Shown: piece after piece, positions 19,718 to 29,475 of the stretch
How the letters are laid out: every line of letters begins with the position of its first letter
How positions within the stretch are numbered: position 1 is the stretch's first letter
Assembly: GCA_000169395.1 (NCBI GenBank)
Contig: AAXZ01000002.1
Location: forward strand, 496,001 to 560,000
Direction: 5' to 3'
From: Rhodobacteraceae bacterium HTCC2150
GTDB lineage: Bacteria; Pseudomonadota; Alphaproteobacteria; Rhodobacterales; Rhodobacteraceae
Length of the DNA: 64,000 nt
Notes under the pieces: generated by a model
The model's input: only the letters and a program-made list of their open reading frames with translations
Databases searched by the model: none
Told to the model about the DNA's origin: nothing
Program-made: the position numbers and the translations under genes

Positions 19718-20199
19718 CTGTTGTTTCCTCAATCGCATGGGACGTTGCCGCCGAGGTTACTGATCCTGAAATTCCAATGCTATCCATTGCAGATTTGGGA
19801 ATTTTACGCGGTGTGAAAACCCTTGATGATGGCAAAACAGAGGTTTCCATAACACCGACTTATTCCGGATGCCCCGCGGTAATGGCAATTGAAATGTCTG
19901 TTTCTGCGACCCTTGCCAAAGCGGGATTTGACCCGATCATAAAACGTGTTTTATCACCAGCGTGGACGACAGATTGGATAACCCCACGTGGTCGCGAAAA
20001 ACTATTGGCCGCAGGCATAGCGCCACCTGTAAAGGCCTCAAATTCCATTCACGCGCTGTTTGGTGAAACCCAAGTGAACTGTCCACAATGCGGATCACAT
20101 GAAACAGAACGCGTTTCTGAATTTGGCTCAACTGCCTGCAAAGCACTTTATCGGTGCCAATCCTGCGCCGAGCCATTCGACTATTTCAAATGCATATGA
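19711..20199 (+). CDS. paaD: 1,2-phenylacetyl-CoA epoxidase subunit PaaD
   Basis: A 162-residue MIP18/DUF59-type protein needed to mature the epoxidase, probably in iron or iron-sulfur insertion. The N-terminal DUF59 part has VTDPEIPMLSIADLG and YSGCPAVMAIE; the C-terminal part carries a four-cysteine motif, CPQCGSH and CQSC, that could bind zinc or an iron-sulfur cluster. It overlaps paaC by 7 bp and is followed by paaE after 7 bp. Confidence 0.95.
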   Translation: MVTVVSSIAWDVAAEVTDPEIPMLSIADLGILRGVKTLDDGKTEVSITPTYSGCPAVMAIEMSVSATLAKAGFDPIIKRVLSPAWTTDWITPRGREKLLAAGIAPPVKASNSIHALFGETQVNCPQCGSHETERVSEFGSTACKALYRCQSCAEPFDYFKCI

Positions 20200-20206
20200 G
20201 GGGCCC

Positions 20207-21271
20207 ATGCCGCCACGTTTTCATACACTTGCCATAACGGCCGCTAACCACGACACCGCCGATGCGATGGTCCTGACATTTGCCGTTCCCACAGAGCTGG
20301 CCGAGGACTATGCTTTTACACCCGGTCAATACTTGACACTGCGCCATAAATCGGTGGATCACGATATTCGGCGATCATATTCGATCTGTTCGGGTCCGAC
20401 AGAACCATTAAGCGTGGCTGTTAAACGTATTCCCGGTGGCAAATTTTCTGAACTGGCTATGGGTTTTGCTGAAGGAGACGAATTAGAAGTGATGACCCCG
20501 GAAGGTCGCTTTTTGGCCCCCACTGGTGGTCAAAACAACCACCTTTTGCTGGCAGCAGGTTCGGGCATCACACCGATGATGTCGATTGCTAAAACAACGC
20601 TGGAAAATGAACCCGACAGCATTGTGACGCTTTGTTATGCCAATCGCAGCACAGACAGCGTCATGTTCAAAGAAGATTTAGAAAACCTAAAAGACCAGTT
20701 TATGAACCGCTTTTTGTTGACACATGTTATGGATGAGGAAAAACAAGATGTGGCCCTGTTCAATGGTCGCCTTGATCAAGAAAAATTGGAAACGTTGGCG
20801 ACACGTGGTTTGATCGATCCACCAAAATACACCGGTATTTACATTTGCGGCCCACAACCCATGATCGAAGCTGCAGCCAAAGCTATGGAAAACCTTGGCG
20901 CCGATCCATGTCGCATAAAGTTTGAACTGTTTACCCCACCTGGTGGTTTGCCCACAGCCAGCGCAACACCCAGTAAAGTTGTTAACGAAAAAGGCGCAAA
21001 GGTTACCATCACCGTTGATGGGGCCAGCCGTAGTTTTCATCTAGACGAAGGCGCAGGCATGGTGGATGCCGCGGCAAAGGCTGGATTGGAATTCCCCTAT
21101 TCGTGCAATAACGGCATGTGCGCGACTTGTCGGTGTAAATTGGTCGAAGGCGATGCCGAAATGCGTCAAAATTTCAGTCTAGAGCAATGGGAGATGAACG
21201 CGGGTTTCGTTTTGGCATGTCAGGTGCGTCCATTGAGTGACGAAGTTTCACTGGATTTTGACGCGGTTTAG
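20207..21271 (+). CDS. paaE: 1,2-phenylacetyl-CoA epoxidase reductase subunit PaaE
   Basis: A 354-residue reductase that passes electrons from NADPH to the PaaABC oxygenase. The order is FAD-binding domain (RRSYSICSGP), NAD(P) domain (AAGSGITPMMS and GIYICGPQPMIEAA) and a C-terminal plant-type [2Fe-2S] domain (CNNGMCATCRCK with a later CQVRP). The ATG at 20207 has GAGGGG directly upstream and follows paaD by 7 bp; a longer frame running back into paaD is rejected. It is the last gene of the operon, ending 5 bp from the convergent glk. Confidence 0.96.
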   Translation: MPPRFHTLAITAANHDTADAMVLTFAVPTELAEDYAFTPGQYLTLRHKSVDHDIRRSYSICSGPTEPLSVAVKRIPGGKFSELAMGFAEGDELEVMTPEGRFLAPTGGQNNHLLLAAGSGITPMMSIAKTTLENEPDSIVTLCYANRSTDSVMFKEDLENLKDQFMNRFLLTHVMDEEKQDVALFNGRLDQEKLETLATRGLIDPPKYTGIYICGPQPMIEAAAKAMENLGADPCRIKFELFTPPGGLPTASATPSKVVNEKGAKVTITVDGASRSFHLDEGAGMVDAAAKAGLEFPYSCNNGMCATCRCKLVEGDAEMRQNFSLEQWEMNAGFVLACQVRPLSDEVSLDFDAV

Positions 21272-21276
21272 AAAAC

Positions 21277-22239
21277 CTAATTGCTCAATTCAGCCAAAGC
21301 ATTTTTCGCACCGATCAAACCAAACATCGGATGTTGATACGCATAAACCGGAATTGATCGACGTAATTCATCAAAGCGACCGCCTGCGTTGAATGCGGCC
21401 AAAAACTCGGCATCAAACAGCCATGGGTTTTTTTCGGCTACTCCACCGGTAACAAAAACACCACCTTTTGTTAGTAACGTTACAGCCATATCACCAGTGG
21501 TTGAACCCAAATGGCTTCGAAAGATTTTGGCCATTTCAATGGCTGCAGGGTCACCCTTGGCGACCAATTCCAGGACACCACGTGCATCTTTTGCGCCGTA
21601 TTCCTGACCAAGGACATCCGCAACTGCGCGGTACAGATAGGGCAAACCGCTGCCACATAGAAATGCCTCGGCTTCTAGCCGCCAGCCGTTTTGTGCAAGT
21701 TGTGTTTCTGGCCAATGTTCAACAAATGCCTCAAATACCTTCGCCTCAAACGCACTGTTAGGACTAATGGCAACATGACCACCCTCGCCTTTAACCGCGG
21801 TCCAACCGTTGGCATTCTTGATCAAACTACCGACGCCTAATCCAGTGCCTGGACCAATGATAAGTCGGTTACCTGTGGGTATTTCATCTGGGCCTTGCAG
21901 AACTTTTACGTAGGCCGGATCAATTGTTGCTAAAGACCACGCGGCCGCTTCAAAATCATTAAGGAAATGGATCTCGTTACTTTGACACAGCTGCGCCACT
22001 TCGTTGCGCGTGATAATCTGGCCCGCGTTGGTCAAACTGCCTTGCTCAGGTGTCGTGACGCCCGCGAAAGCAAGTGCTGCACTTTGGGGCATTGTTTCTT
22101 GCAAATTCAGAAACTCAGCAAGCGCCTTGGTAACGCCCATTGCACTTGGGTAAACTTCGGGCGTGCCAATTCCATTTGGTCCGACAGAGGCAAAACGTGC
22201 ATTTGTGCCACCAATATCAGCCACCAAATTCCAAGTCAT
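21277..22239 (-). CDS. glk: Glucokinase (proteobacterial Glk family)
   Basis: A 320-residue sugar kinase phosphorylating glucose with ATP at the start of glycolysis or the Entner-Doudoroff pathway. ADIGGTNARFA is the phosphate-binding motif, LNDFEAAAW contains the catalytic Asp, GPGTGLGVG and KGEGGHV follow in family order. The ATG at 22239 is chosen, though a GTG at 22248 overlaps the stop of the upstream ABC exporter gene (TAGTG) and would couple the two. The mutarotase gene further upstream on the same strand acts on the same sugar, but is separated by several genes. Confidence 0.92.
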   Translation of the reverse strand: MTWNLVADIGGTNARFASVGPNGIGTPEVYPSAMGVTKALAEFLNLQETMPQSAALAFAGVTTPEQGSLTNAGQIITRNEVAQLCQSNEIHFLNDFEAAAWSLATIDPAYVKVLQGPDEIPTGNRLIIGPGTGLGVGSLIKNANGWTAVKGEGGHVAISPNSAFEAKVFEAFVEHWPETQLAQNGWRLEAEAFLCGSGLPYLYRAVADVLGQEYGAKDARGVLELVAKGDPAAIEMAKIFRSHLGSTTGDMAVTLLTKGGVFVTGGVAEKNPWLFDAEFLAAFNAGGRFDELRRSIPVYAYQHPMFGLIGAKNALAELSN

Positions 22240-22247
22240 ATTGCCCA

Positions 22248-24059
22248 CTATTCTTTTGCTGCCGCATTTTGAAGATCGTGCAACATGCGATAAACACCAC
22301 CCTGTTTCATCAATGTGGCATGTTTTCCCTCTTCGACCACACGCCCCTGATCGACAACAATGATTTTATCCGCATTGATGACGGTGGATAGACGGTGCGC
22401 AATAACCAAAACTGTCTGGCCACGACCCATTTTATCAATCGCGGCTTGCACCAACTTTTCAGACTTAGCATCAAGCGCAGAAGTAGGTTCATCCAACAGC
22501 AATACCGGTGTGTTTCGTAGAACTGCCCGCGCGATCGCAACACGTTGACGTTGCCCACCCGATAGTCGGGCACCGCGTGGGCCCACTTCGGTTTCCAGCC
22601 CGTCAGGAAAACTATCTAAAAATTCTGAGACATTGGCCGCATTTAGAGCGACATCCAATTCAGCATCGGTTACATCAGAACGGCCAAGCAGAATGTTCTC
22701 ACGCAGGGTTTCATCAAACAGCAACGTATCTTGGGCGACAATTGAAAACATCGCACGAAGTTGGCCCAAATCAAGTGTCTTAACATCCTGACCATTGACC
22801 AGCACGCGGCCTTTATCGGCATCAACCATCCGCGCCATCAAACGATAAAGAGTAGTTTTACCCGCCGCTGATGGGCCTACAATAGCCGTTGTTTTTCCGG
22901 CTTCGGCAGTAAAGCTTAATCCTTGCAAAATTTGCTTTTCGCCATAGGCTAATTGGACGGCATCAAATTGGATTTCCGGCGCCGTGATTGTAAGGCTCAT
23001 TCCATTTTTAGGTGTCGAAATTTTTGGTTCACGATCAAGAATCTCATAAATACGATCCAAACTTGCGGCAGCAGCCTGCCACACGCCTGCAATCCCACCA
23101 AGGCGACGCATCGGTTCAAATGCAAGGGCAATAGCGGTAAAGAAACTCATGAATTGGCCAACAGTTTTTTCGCCAGAAATGATATCACCTGCGGCAAAAA
23201 ACAAAACGGCGACCAAGCCGATGCCCGTTACAACATCGACAACGCCCGGCATGCTAGACATTGCTGCTGCTGATTTTATTTGTTGGCGTACTGTATGGTC
23301 AAGTTTGTCGCCAAATTGTTTGGCTTGATAGTCTTCGATTGCATTGAATTTTATTGCATCAATGCCATGAAAAATTTCATCTAATCGGGTAGTTAACGCA
23401 CTGACCGCAACCCGCACAAATCCTATCTTTTTGCGCACATAGCGCTGTAAAACCATGCTTGGCAGGATCAATAACGGCGTTCCAATTACAGCCGCCAATG
23501 TCCATGTTATATCAACGCTGATTGCAACCGCAAACAAGGATATAAGGGCGATCGAGTCGCGACCTGCGCCACGAATTACAGCCGTCCAAACCGATCCGAT
23601 GGCACCGGTATCTTCTTGAACACGGGTAACCAGTTCGCCTGGTGAATGATCCAAGAAAAACCCGCTTTCCAAGGCCATAAATTTGCGCAGCATATTTTTC
23701 TTAAGTTCTGCCACAGTCTCATTTGCAATCTTTGACATCAAAGTACGCTGCGCGATGCCAGTTACGGCCCTTAGCAAAGATATGCCAAAAATAACGCCAC
23801 AAACCCATGTCAGTGCATCCTGATCTCCTTGAATGAACACAAGATCAAACATGGGCTGCAGCATGTAACTAAGCGCGCCAGCCATGGACCCTTCGATTGC
23901 CATAAGCAATGTCGCAATCAACAACAACGGCCAACGTTTAGCCAAATATTCACGCCACACGCGCGCAATAAGCTGACGCGAGTTTATTCTGGTGCTTATT
24001 TTATCTTTTCCGGCCAACTGTTGTTCCAATAGTTGATGACATGCGCTTTGCAGCACCAT
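22248..24059 (-). CDS. ABC exporter, MsbA-like (fused permease and ATPase)
   Basis: A 603-residue half-transporter. The N-terminal half contains about six membrane helices, beginning near residue 43 after a charged leader; the C-terminal half is an ATPase with Walker A GPSAAGKTT, signature LSGGQRQRVAIARA, and Walker B VLLLDEPTSALD, then the H-loop IAHRLST. It should work as a homodimer exporting a lipid or other amphipathic compound; MsbA-type lipid flippase is the closest general match, but no lipid A gene is next to it. Drug or peptide export cannot be excluded. It lies directly upstream of glk. Confidence 0.9.
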   Translation of the reverse strand: MVLQSACHQLLEQQLAGKDKISTRINSRQLIARVWREYLAKRWPLLLIATLLMAIEGSMAGALSYMLQPMFDLVFIQGDQDALTWVCGVIFGISLLRAVTGIAQRTLMSKIANETVAELKKNMLRKFMALESGFFLDHSPGELVTRVQEDTGAIGSVWTAVIRGAGRDSIALISLFAVAISVDITWTLAAVIGTPLLILPSMVLQRYVRKKIGFVRVAVSALTTRLDEIFHGIDAIKFNAIEDYQAKQFGDKLDHTVRQQIKSAAAMSSMPGVVDVVTGIGLVAVLFFAAGDIISGEKTVGQFMSFFTAIALAFEPMRRLGGIAGVWQAAAASLDRIYEILDREPKISTPKNGMSLTITAPEIQFDAVQLAYGEKQILQGLSFTAEAGKTTAIVGPSAAGKTTLYRLMARMVDADKGRVLVNGQDVKTLDLGQLRAMFSIVAQDTLLFDETLRENILLGRSDVTDAELDVALNAANVSEFLDSFPDGLETEVGPRGARLSGGQRQRVAIARAVLRNTPVLLLDEPTSALDAKSEKLVQAAIDKMGRGQTVLVIAHRLSTVINADKIIVVDQGRVVEEGKHATLMKQGGVYRMLHDLQNAAAKE

Positions 24060-24092
24060 CTATGCCGATGGAACCCATTTTACAATCTTAAC

Positions 24093-24524
24093 TTATAGAT
24101 AAAGAAAACTGCCAGTTGCCGTTGCGGCCAATTTTGTAGCATCGCCTTGAAACAATGAAACCCTTGTTGTCACCAGTTTCCGACCAAAACCTACACATTC
24201 GACAACGACCGAAGTCGGCCCTGCAAAAAGTGGCCGCAAAAAATTCGTTTGCAAATCAATGGTCGTACAATCGCGAAACCCACCGTTTAGAACCGCAATT
24301 GTTAAAACAGATGCTGTATCAGCCGCCGCCATGATTGCCTGCCCTGAAACAACGCCGGGTGCCCCATTTTGACCAGGCCGTAACATGCGTGCGGCAACAG
24401 ACCATTCAAAACTGGCTGCGCGTGGCGCCGTTTCTTTCAGATTCAGATCCACAGTCCGCACCCAAGGTGCAAATTTATCTGCAAGAATACTTTGAACCGC
24501 ATCATTATCTAAATGGGAAGCCAT
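24093..24524 (-). CDS. PaaI-like hotdog-fold acyl-CoA thioesterase
   Basis: A 143-residue single hotdog domain starting at the ATG at 24524 (GAAAGG upstream). GAPGVVSGQAIMAAADTAS contains the catalytic-region Asp of the PaaI-like group, and TIDLQTNFLRPL is the partner strand. It probably hydrolyses an acyl-CoA; the substrate is unknown. It lies 33 bp upstream of the ABC exporter on the same strand. This is a second thioesterase in the window, distinct from the paa-linked PaaI at 16263-16694. Confidence 0.8.
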   Translation of the reverse strand: MASHLDNDAVQSILADKFAPWVRTVDLNLKETAPRAASFEWSVAARMLRPGQNGAPGVVSGQAIMAAADTASVLTIAVLNGGFRDCTTIDLQTNFLRPLFAGPTSVVVECVGFGRKLVTTRVSLFQGDATKLAATATGSFLYL

Positions 24525-24619
24525 TACATGCCTTTCGTGAGTGATCGAAAGGTAAAATACACACAAGCCCGATGCAAGAGATTAGCGCGGCAACACATCG
24601 CCAATTTTTATTTTGAACG

Positions 24620-25012
24620 TTATGTGCCCGCGAAATATCCGCCCCAGACTAGCCATGCACCCACAATCGTTAAAACCGCGCCAGCCAAACGCAAAACCGC
24701 TTTGTATTCTAACAATTCAATGGTCTTGGCGCGACCGTCAGGGCCCATGAACAAACGTAGTAATCCAGCAGGAATTGCAACCCATCCAAAAACAGTAATA
24801 ACAACAGGCCATCCCATCACCCACACATTGTGCGACAAAACGATGGCCAATCCAACCAATAGCGCCAGAACACCAGCCAGAAACATCAATGCCGCACTGC
24901 TGAGAAATTCGCGGCCAACCATCTGAATTCGTGCAGGAAAAACCAAAATATACACGCCCATAATGGCGATAATTGGACCCATCAATTGGGCAAGATAAAC
25001 CGAAGTTTGCAT
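24620..25012 (-). CDS. Small integral membrane protein, unknown function
   Basis: A 130-residue protein with about four transmembrane helices: residues 8-26, 39-60, 66-87 and 106-124 by hydrophobicity. A strong AAGGAGG precedes the start, so it is a real gene. I do not recognise a family or any catalytic motif. It lies about 95 bp upstream of the thioesterase gene and 107 bp downstream of the homocysteine methyltransferase family gene, so it may be transcribed alone. Confidence 0.7.
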   Translation of the reverse strand: MQTSVYLAQLMGPIIAIMGVYILVFPARIQMVGREFLSSAALMFLAGVLALLVGLAIVLSHNVWVMGWPVVITVFGWVAIPAGLLRLFMGPDGRAKTIELLEYKAVLRLAGAVLTIVGAWLVWGGYFAGT

Positions 25013-25119
25013 AACATCCTCCTTGTTTCAAATCTTACCTATTATGTAGGCATATTCGGCGATAATTCAAGAAAGACCGCCCTAACCGTCACGCCAACAA
25101 ATTCCGGCTATATGGCGAT

Positions 25120-26046
25120 TTATAAATTATCAGCGATAGACTGCATATGCCGCATGTCAGTCCCGCAGCACCCGCCAAGAATATTGATTTGGGGGAAATT
25201 TCGCCTAATTTCTCTAAGCTGCTGACCAAATTCCACAGGGTCACCCGCATCTAAATCCTCGGCATTGTCCAATTCGGCATGACTACAACGCGACGCATTT
25301 GCGACGACACCCTTGATACGGCTCATCCAGGGAGCAGACTTAAGAATACTTGTGAAATGGTCTGGATGCGCACAGTTGATCATAAAATAATCAGCATATC
25401 CATCTGTTGCTTCATCCACCTCAGATATGGCCTCTTCCAAAGTGGCACCTGTGGGAAGCCGCCCATCAGTTTCTATTGTAAAGGAAATAATAATAGGTAG
25501 ATCCAACGCCTTTGCCGCAAGAACCATACCCGTCGCTTCGGCTGTGTATGCAATGGTATAGCCACTCACCAAATCGACCTCGCCATCAACAAAAATGGCA
25601 AGTTGTTCCATATGATAGGTTTTCGCTTCATCAGTCGACATTTGTTCGCTTGGTGCATAGGCGTCATCCCGCGGGCCTAAATTCGCGCTTAAGATTATCG
25701 TTGAACTTTCGAATTCGGCGCGGACCTCTGACAGCACCTGTACGGCATCAGCATTAATCAATCGAAGCTGATCCGGAGTATAACCAAGGCTTTCTGCGCG
25801 ACTTCTGTTGGCGACCCAAGTCGGCGTTTCAAGAATTGCGCCAAGATTTTTCGATTGGGCAAGCTTGATAAAATCACGATGATATTTCTTGATTATCTCA
25901 CGGCCTTCTTGGTTTTCAAGCAATGGGTACGCAGCAAAACCCGGTAAATCGATGCCCATGTTAAAAATAATGTCTGTTTCCATACCAACATAGGCAAGAA
26001 ATACATTGTCAGTTTGGTGTGGTAATTGTCGTTTTATCATATCCAT
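25120..26046 (-). CDS. Homocysteine S-methyltransferase family protein
   Basis: A 308-residue zinc-dependent methyltransferase with a TIM barrel. The zinc ligands are visible as a Cys in MINCAHP and the CC pair in GGCCGTD, which is diagnostic. Family members transfer methyl groups to homocysteine from S-methylmethionine, betaine or other donors to make methionine. AGGAGG lies 6 bases upstream of the ATG at 26046. No corrinoid or folate module is present, so it is not MetH. MetY, which makes homocysteine, is found on the same strand about 4 kb upstream. The donor is undetermined. Confidence 0.88.
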   Translation of the reverse strand: MDMIKRQLPHQTDNVFLAYVGMETDIIFNMGIDLPGFAAYPLLENQEGREIIKKYHRDFIKLAQSKNLGAILETPTWVANRSRAESLGYTPDQLRLINADAVQVLSEVRAEFESSTIILSANLGPRDDAYAPSEQMSTDEAKTYHMEQLAIFVDGEVDLVSGYTIAYTAEATGMVLAAKALDLPIIISFTIETDGRLPTGATLEEAISEVDEATDGYADYFMINCAHPDHFTSILKSAPWMSRIKGVVANASRCSHAELDNAEDLDAGDPVEFGQQLREIRRNFPQINILGGCCGTDMRHMQSIADNL

Positions 26047-26135
26047 TTTAGCCTCCTAATAAGCGAAGCTTATAAGGAGTTTCCAATTTTGCAAGTTTGA
26101 TGCAAACAGATGGTAAATACTTTGAACGGCCGAAG

Positions 26136-27113
26136 TTAAGAGATCTCAACAGTTGTGACCTGTCTGTAGGATTTATCTGGTGTAACAATAATGGATGGAA
26201 ATTCGGGTCTATTTACAGCATCAGGGAACTGCTGAGCCTCTAGGCAAATTCCATGGAACGGTGCGTGTTTTTGCCCATTGAGTGGTGGGTTTTGTTCATA
26301 AAGACTGCTGCCTGTATAAAGTTGCAGCCCCGGTTGATCGGTACTTAGTCGAAGCGACAATCCATTGGGTGCCGTTAATGTGGCGTTCACTTTTTCATTC
26401 TGCGTCAAAACTAAATTGGCATCACTGCCAGTTTTTGATGGATCAGCCTCACCCAAATTTCGAATTTTGCGAAAATCTAAATTCGTATTGGCGATTGAGT
26501 CAATAAAACCTGTTGGGATTAGTTTGTTATCCAACGTGGTCGTACCATGAGCATTGATTTGCAAATCATGATCCCAAATCGGCCCTGCGCCACCCATTAA
26601 ATTATAATAGTTGTGTTGCGCCAAGTTTATCGGTGTTGGGCGATCAACAGAGGCCTTCATATCGTAGGTTAGTTGATTTTCAGACAAGGTAATGACAACT
26701 TCAAAATTCACCGCCGCGGGATAGCCGCCTTCGCCATCTGGGGAATGATACGTCAATCGAACGCTTTTATCATCCCCTTCCATGTCCCAGTTTTGATGTC
26801 CCAGTCCTGTTGGGCCAGAATGCAAATGATCCGGTTTAATATTGGCCGGTAAATGGTGATGTTGCCCATTCAAGGTAAAGGATGCCTTCGAAATTCGATT
26901 GGCAACACGGCCCACAATGGCGCCAATACTTTCACTTTGGCCGATGTAATGTAGCGGATCCTGATAGCCCAAAACCACGGGAACATCTTGCCCCCGATGG
27001 GAAACAAGCCAGTTTTGCGTGATACACCCCAAAGACAAAATTGAAACCTGATGGTTGCCGTCTTGTAAAACATGACAGCGCAAATCTTTGGGGGCTATCA
27101 AATGTGGTGTCAT
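26136..27113 (-). CDS. galM: Aldose 1-epimerase (mutarotase)
   Basis: A 325-residue GalM-type enzyme interconverting alpha and beta anomers of sugars. Catalytic and substrate residues are visible around GRVANRISKASF, LAQHNYYNLMG (with the catalytic His region) and CLEAQQFPDAVN containing the catalytic Glu. The ATG at 27113 overlaps the stop of the upstream FadN-like gene by one base (TGATG), so the two are co-transcribed, an odd pairing of sugar and fatty acid metabolism. Length is typical. Confidence 0.9.
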   Translation of the reverse strand: MTPHLIAPKDLRCHVLQDGNHQVSILSLGCITQNWLVSHRGQDVPVVLGYQDPLHYIGQSESIGAIVGRVANRISKASFTLNGQHHHLPANIKPDHLHSGPTGLGHQNWDMEGDDKSVRLTYHSPDGEGGYPAAVNFEVVITLSENQLTYDMKASVDRPTPINLAQHNYYNLMGGAGPIWDHDLQINAHGTTTLDNKLIPTGFIDSIANTNLDFRKIRNLGEADPSKTGSDANLVLTQNEKVNATLTAPNGLSLRLSTDQPGLQLYTGSSLYEQNPPLNGQKHAPFHGICLEAQQFPDAVNRPEFPSIIVTPDKSYRQVTTVEIS

Positions 27114-29455
27114 CAATTACGGACCGCGCCACCTTCAAACAACATCGTACGAATGCGTTCACGGGTAAGCGGCGTTTTAGCCAGTTGAATGAATGCTGCG
27201 CGTTCGCGATCCAACAGATCTTGCTCGATCTGCGCCAGTTCTTCTGGCCCATCTGGGTTTACGACAATTGTTGCAATCTCCATCGCCACAGTTTTATCAT
27301 GTGGGTAGAACATCTTATCCGCGACACCCTTAGACATGAACGCATCCATTTCGGTCAATAATTCATTACCCGGCAAGGTAAATACCGGTTTACTTGGTGC
27401 TGAATATCCAGATTGCATTTCATGGATCAAGGCCGTGGCTTTGGTGATTAATTTGTCGCGATTCATCACCGATTGGTCTACGTCAGGACGGAAATATTGT
27501 AACTTGGCCGCCTGCTCTGGGCTTGCCCCTGTTTGCCCATAACCAACCTGCATCCAAGTATTCCAAGCTGCTTTACGCCAATCACCAGTTGCTGCGTGCC
27601 AGCGGAAAAACGTTTCCTTTACACCGCCACCACTTGGTACGACCCCAACAGCCGCTTCAACTAAACCAAGCACTGAATTTGAGTGGGCGACCAAGCGATC
27701 ACAGTGAACCAATACCTCGTATCCACCGCCAAGACCCAGCCCAGAAGGTGCACCAACGACGGGCACTGGCGCGTATTTCAAGGCAATACATGCTTGCTGA
27801 AAATCATTTAGAAATGCATCGATGCCATTCCAATTCGCCTCTTCGATCAGGGCGTAAAAGTGGTTCAAATCAACACCGGCGGAATAGTGCTGTGCATCGT
27901 TATGTACCAAAATACCCTTACCGTGATCTTCTGCGGCAGCCGCAACCACAGCCATCGAGTCACCGGTCAATGCGTTTGCTTTTGAGTGAAATTCAATCAA
28001 TCGCAAATCACCATCCAACGCATATAGACTGGCTGCCTTATTGCGTAAAATCGGTGTCAGGGTTTGGCGGGTAAAACTAAATCGCACTGTTCCTTCGGGC
28101 AGAATGACCGGTGCAAAAACGCCATCACTGGTTTCAAATCGACGTACGTTCAAAACGCCATTTTCCACGGTATAAAACGGCCCGTTCTTTTGTGAGGCGG
28201 CCAAAGCCGGTGGAATTGCGACGCCAGCATTTGTTGCCAATTCTGCCACCTGATCGGCGCTCAGCGCATCAATCATTTCAAATGGACCACGTATCCAATT
28301 AAAACCGAGTTTCATGGCATCATCGATATCTTGAGGGCTGGCAGTGACCTTTGGAATAAGATCAGCCGCATAAGACAAGACGCGACCCAAGAAATTGCGA
28401 CAGAACGTTTGATGAGATTTTTCACCCTCGGAAATCATCAAACCAAGCGTTTCACGACCTTCGGCCTGTGCCTCGGCGGCTAAAACTGCACTTTCAGGAA
28501 GGATTTTATTGCGCGGACGCTCAGCGCCTGTATCCAAATCAATTGCGGTGTTTTCACCCTCGCCACGATAAAATCCACCCAGTCCCTTTTGACCGGTATA
28601 GCCTGACGCGATCATTTTATTGATCAACGGCATGACTGGATTGTCTTTGCGCCCAACGGCATGAAATGCGTCACCATCCGGTAAAATGGAGCCTAGTGTA
28701 TCAACAACGTCAGACATCAAATCGACGCCAATCAAATCGTACAAACCGAATATACCAGTCTTTGGAATACCCATCGGGCGCCCCATCAATGCGTCTGCTT
28801 CCTCAACCGAAAGGCCTTGCTTTGCGGCCTCGTCCATACCCACTTGCAGTGCAAAAACGCCAACACGATTGCCCAAGAACCCAGGCGTGTCGCCACATTG
28901 CACAACACCTTTGCCCAAAATTTCGTCATTATATCGCGCAAGTCGATCCATCACGGCAGGGTTAGTATCGGCACCGCGCACCAATTCCAACAACCGCATA
29001 TAGCGCACTGGGTTAAAGTAGTGCGTTATCGCAAAACGGGCGCGAAAATCCTGTGGCATATCCTCAACCAACAACTTGATCGGAATCGTCGACGTATTTG
29101 ATGTCACCACACATTCAGGTGAGATCACATCATTAAGCCGCTGATAAAGCGCCTTTTTAATATCTAAGCGTTCAACGATTGCCTCAACTATCCAATCGCA
29201 TTCAGCCAGTTTATCAAAATCGTCTTCGATATTTCCAACTTTGATCAATGCCGCGCGTTTTTTATGCATCAACGCAGGTGGATCAGATTTCAAAAGCCGC
29301 GTTACCGCATTTTCTGTCACTTCATTTCGGCTGTTCTTGCCTGGCAAATCCAACAACAGAACTTCGTGGCCTGCATTGGCAATTTGCCCCGCAATGCCAC
29401 TGCCCATGGTGCCTGCGCCAATAACAGCGATACGTTTGAAATCAGAATTGGTCAT
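27113..29455 (-). CDS. 3-hydroxyacyl-CoA dehydrogenase/enoyl-CoA hydratase (FadN type)
   Basis: A 780-residue bifunctional beta-oxidation enzyme in FadN order: 3-hydroxyacyl-CoA dehydrogenase first, hydratase last, the opposite of E. coli FadB. The NAD motif is VIGAGTMGSGIA at about residues 11-22, SNTSTIPI and HYFNPVRYMRLLE follow (catalytic His), and the C-terminal crotonase domain has HYSAGVDLNHF and APSGLGLGGGYEVLVH for the oxyanion hole. No thiolase (FadA/FadI) gene is next to it. Downstream is galM overlapping by one base; upstream, 20 bp away, is an alpha/beta hydrolase gene. Confidence 0.92.
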   Translation of the reverse strand: MTNSDFKRIAVIGAGTMGSGIAGQIANAGHEVLLLDLPGKNSRNEVTENAVTRLLKSDPPALMHKKRAALIKVGNIEDDFDKLAECDWIVEAIVERLDIKKALYQRLNDVISPECVVTSNTSTIPIKLLVEDMPQDFRARFAITHYFNPVRYMRLLELVRGADTNPAVMDRLARYNDEILGKGVVQCGDTPGFLGNRVGVFALQVGMDEAAKQGLSVEEADALMGRPMGIPKTGIFGLYDLIGVDLMSDVVDTLGSILPDGDAFHAVGRKDNPVMPLINKMIASGYTGQKGLGGFYRGEGENTAIDLDTGAERPRNKILPESAVLAAEAQAEGRETLGLMISEGEKSHQTFCRNFLGRVLSYAADLIPKVTASPQDIDDAMKLGFNWIRGPFEMIDALSADQVAELATNAGVAIPPALAASQKNGPFYTVENGVLNVRRFETSDGVFAPVILPEGTVRFSFTRQTLTPILRNKAASLYALDGDLRLIEFHSKANALTGDSMAVVAAAAEDHGKGILVHNDAQHYSAGVDLNHFYALIEEANWNGIDAFLNDFQQACIALKYAPVPVVGAPSGLGLGGGYEVLVHCDRLVAHSNSVLGLVEAAVGVVPSGGGVKETFFRWHAATGDWRKAAWNTWMQVGYGQTGASPEQAAKLQYFRPDVDQSVMNRDKLITKATALIHEMQSGYSAPSKPVFTLPGNELLTEMDAFMSKGVADKMFYPHDKTVAMEIATIVVNPDGPEELAQIEQDLLDRERAAFIQLAKTPLTRERIRTMLFEGGAVRN

Positions 29456-29475
29456 GTCGGTTCACTTTTCAGGAA

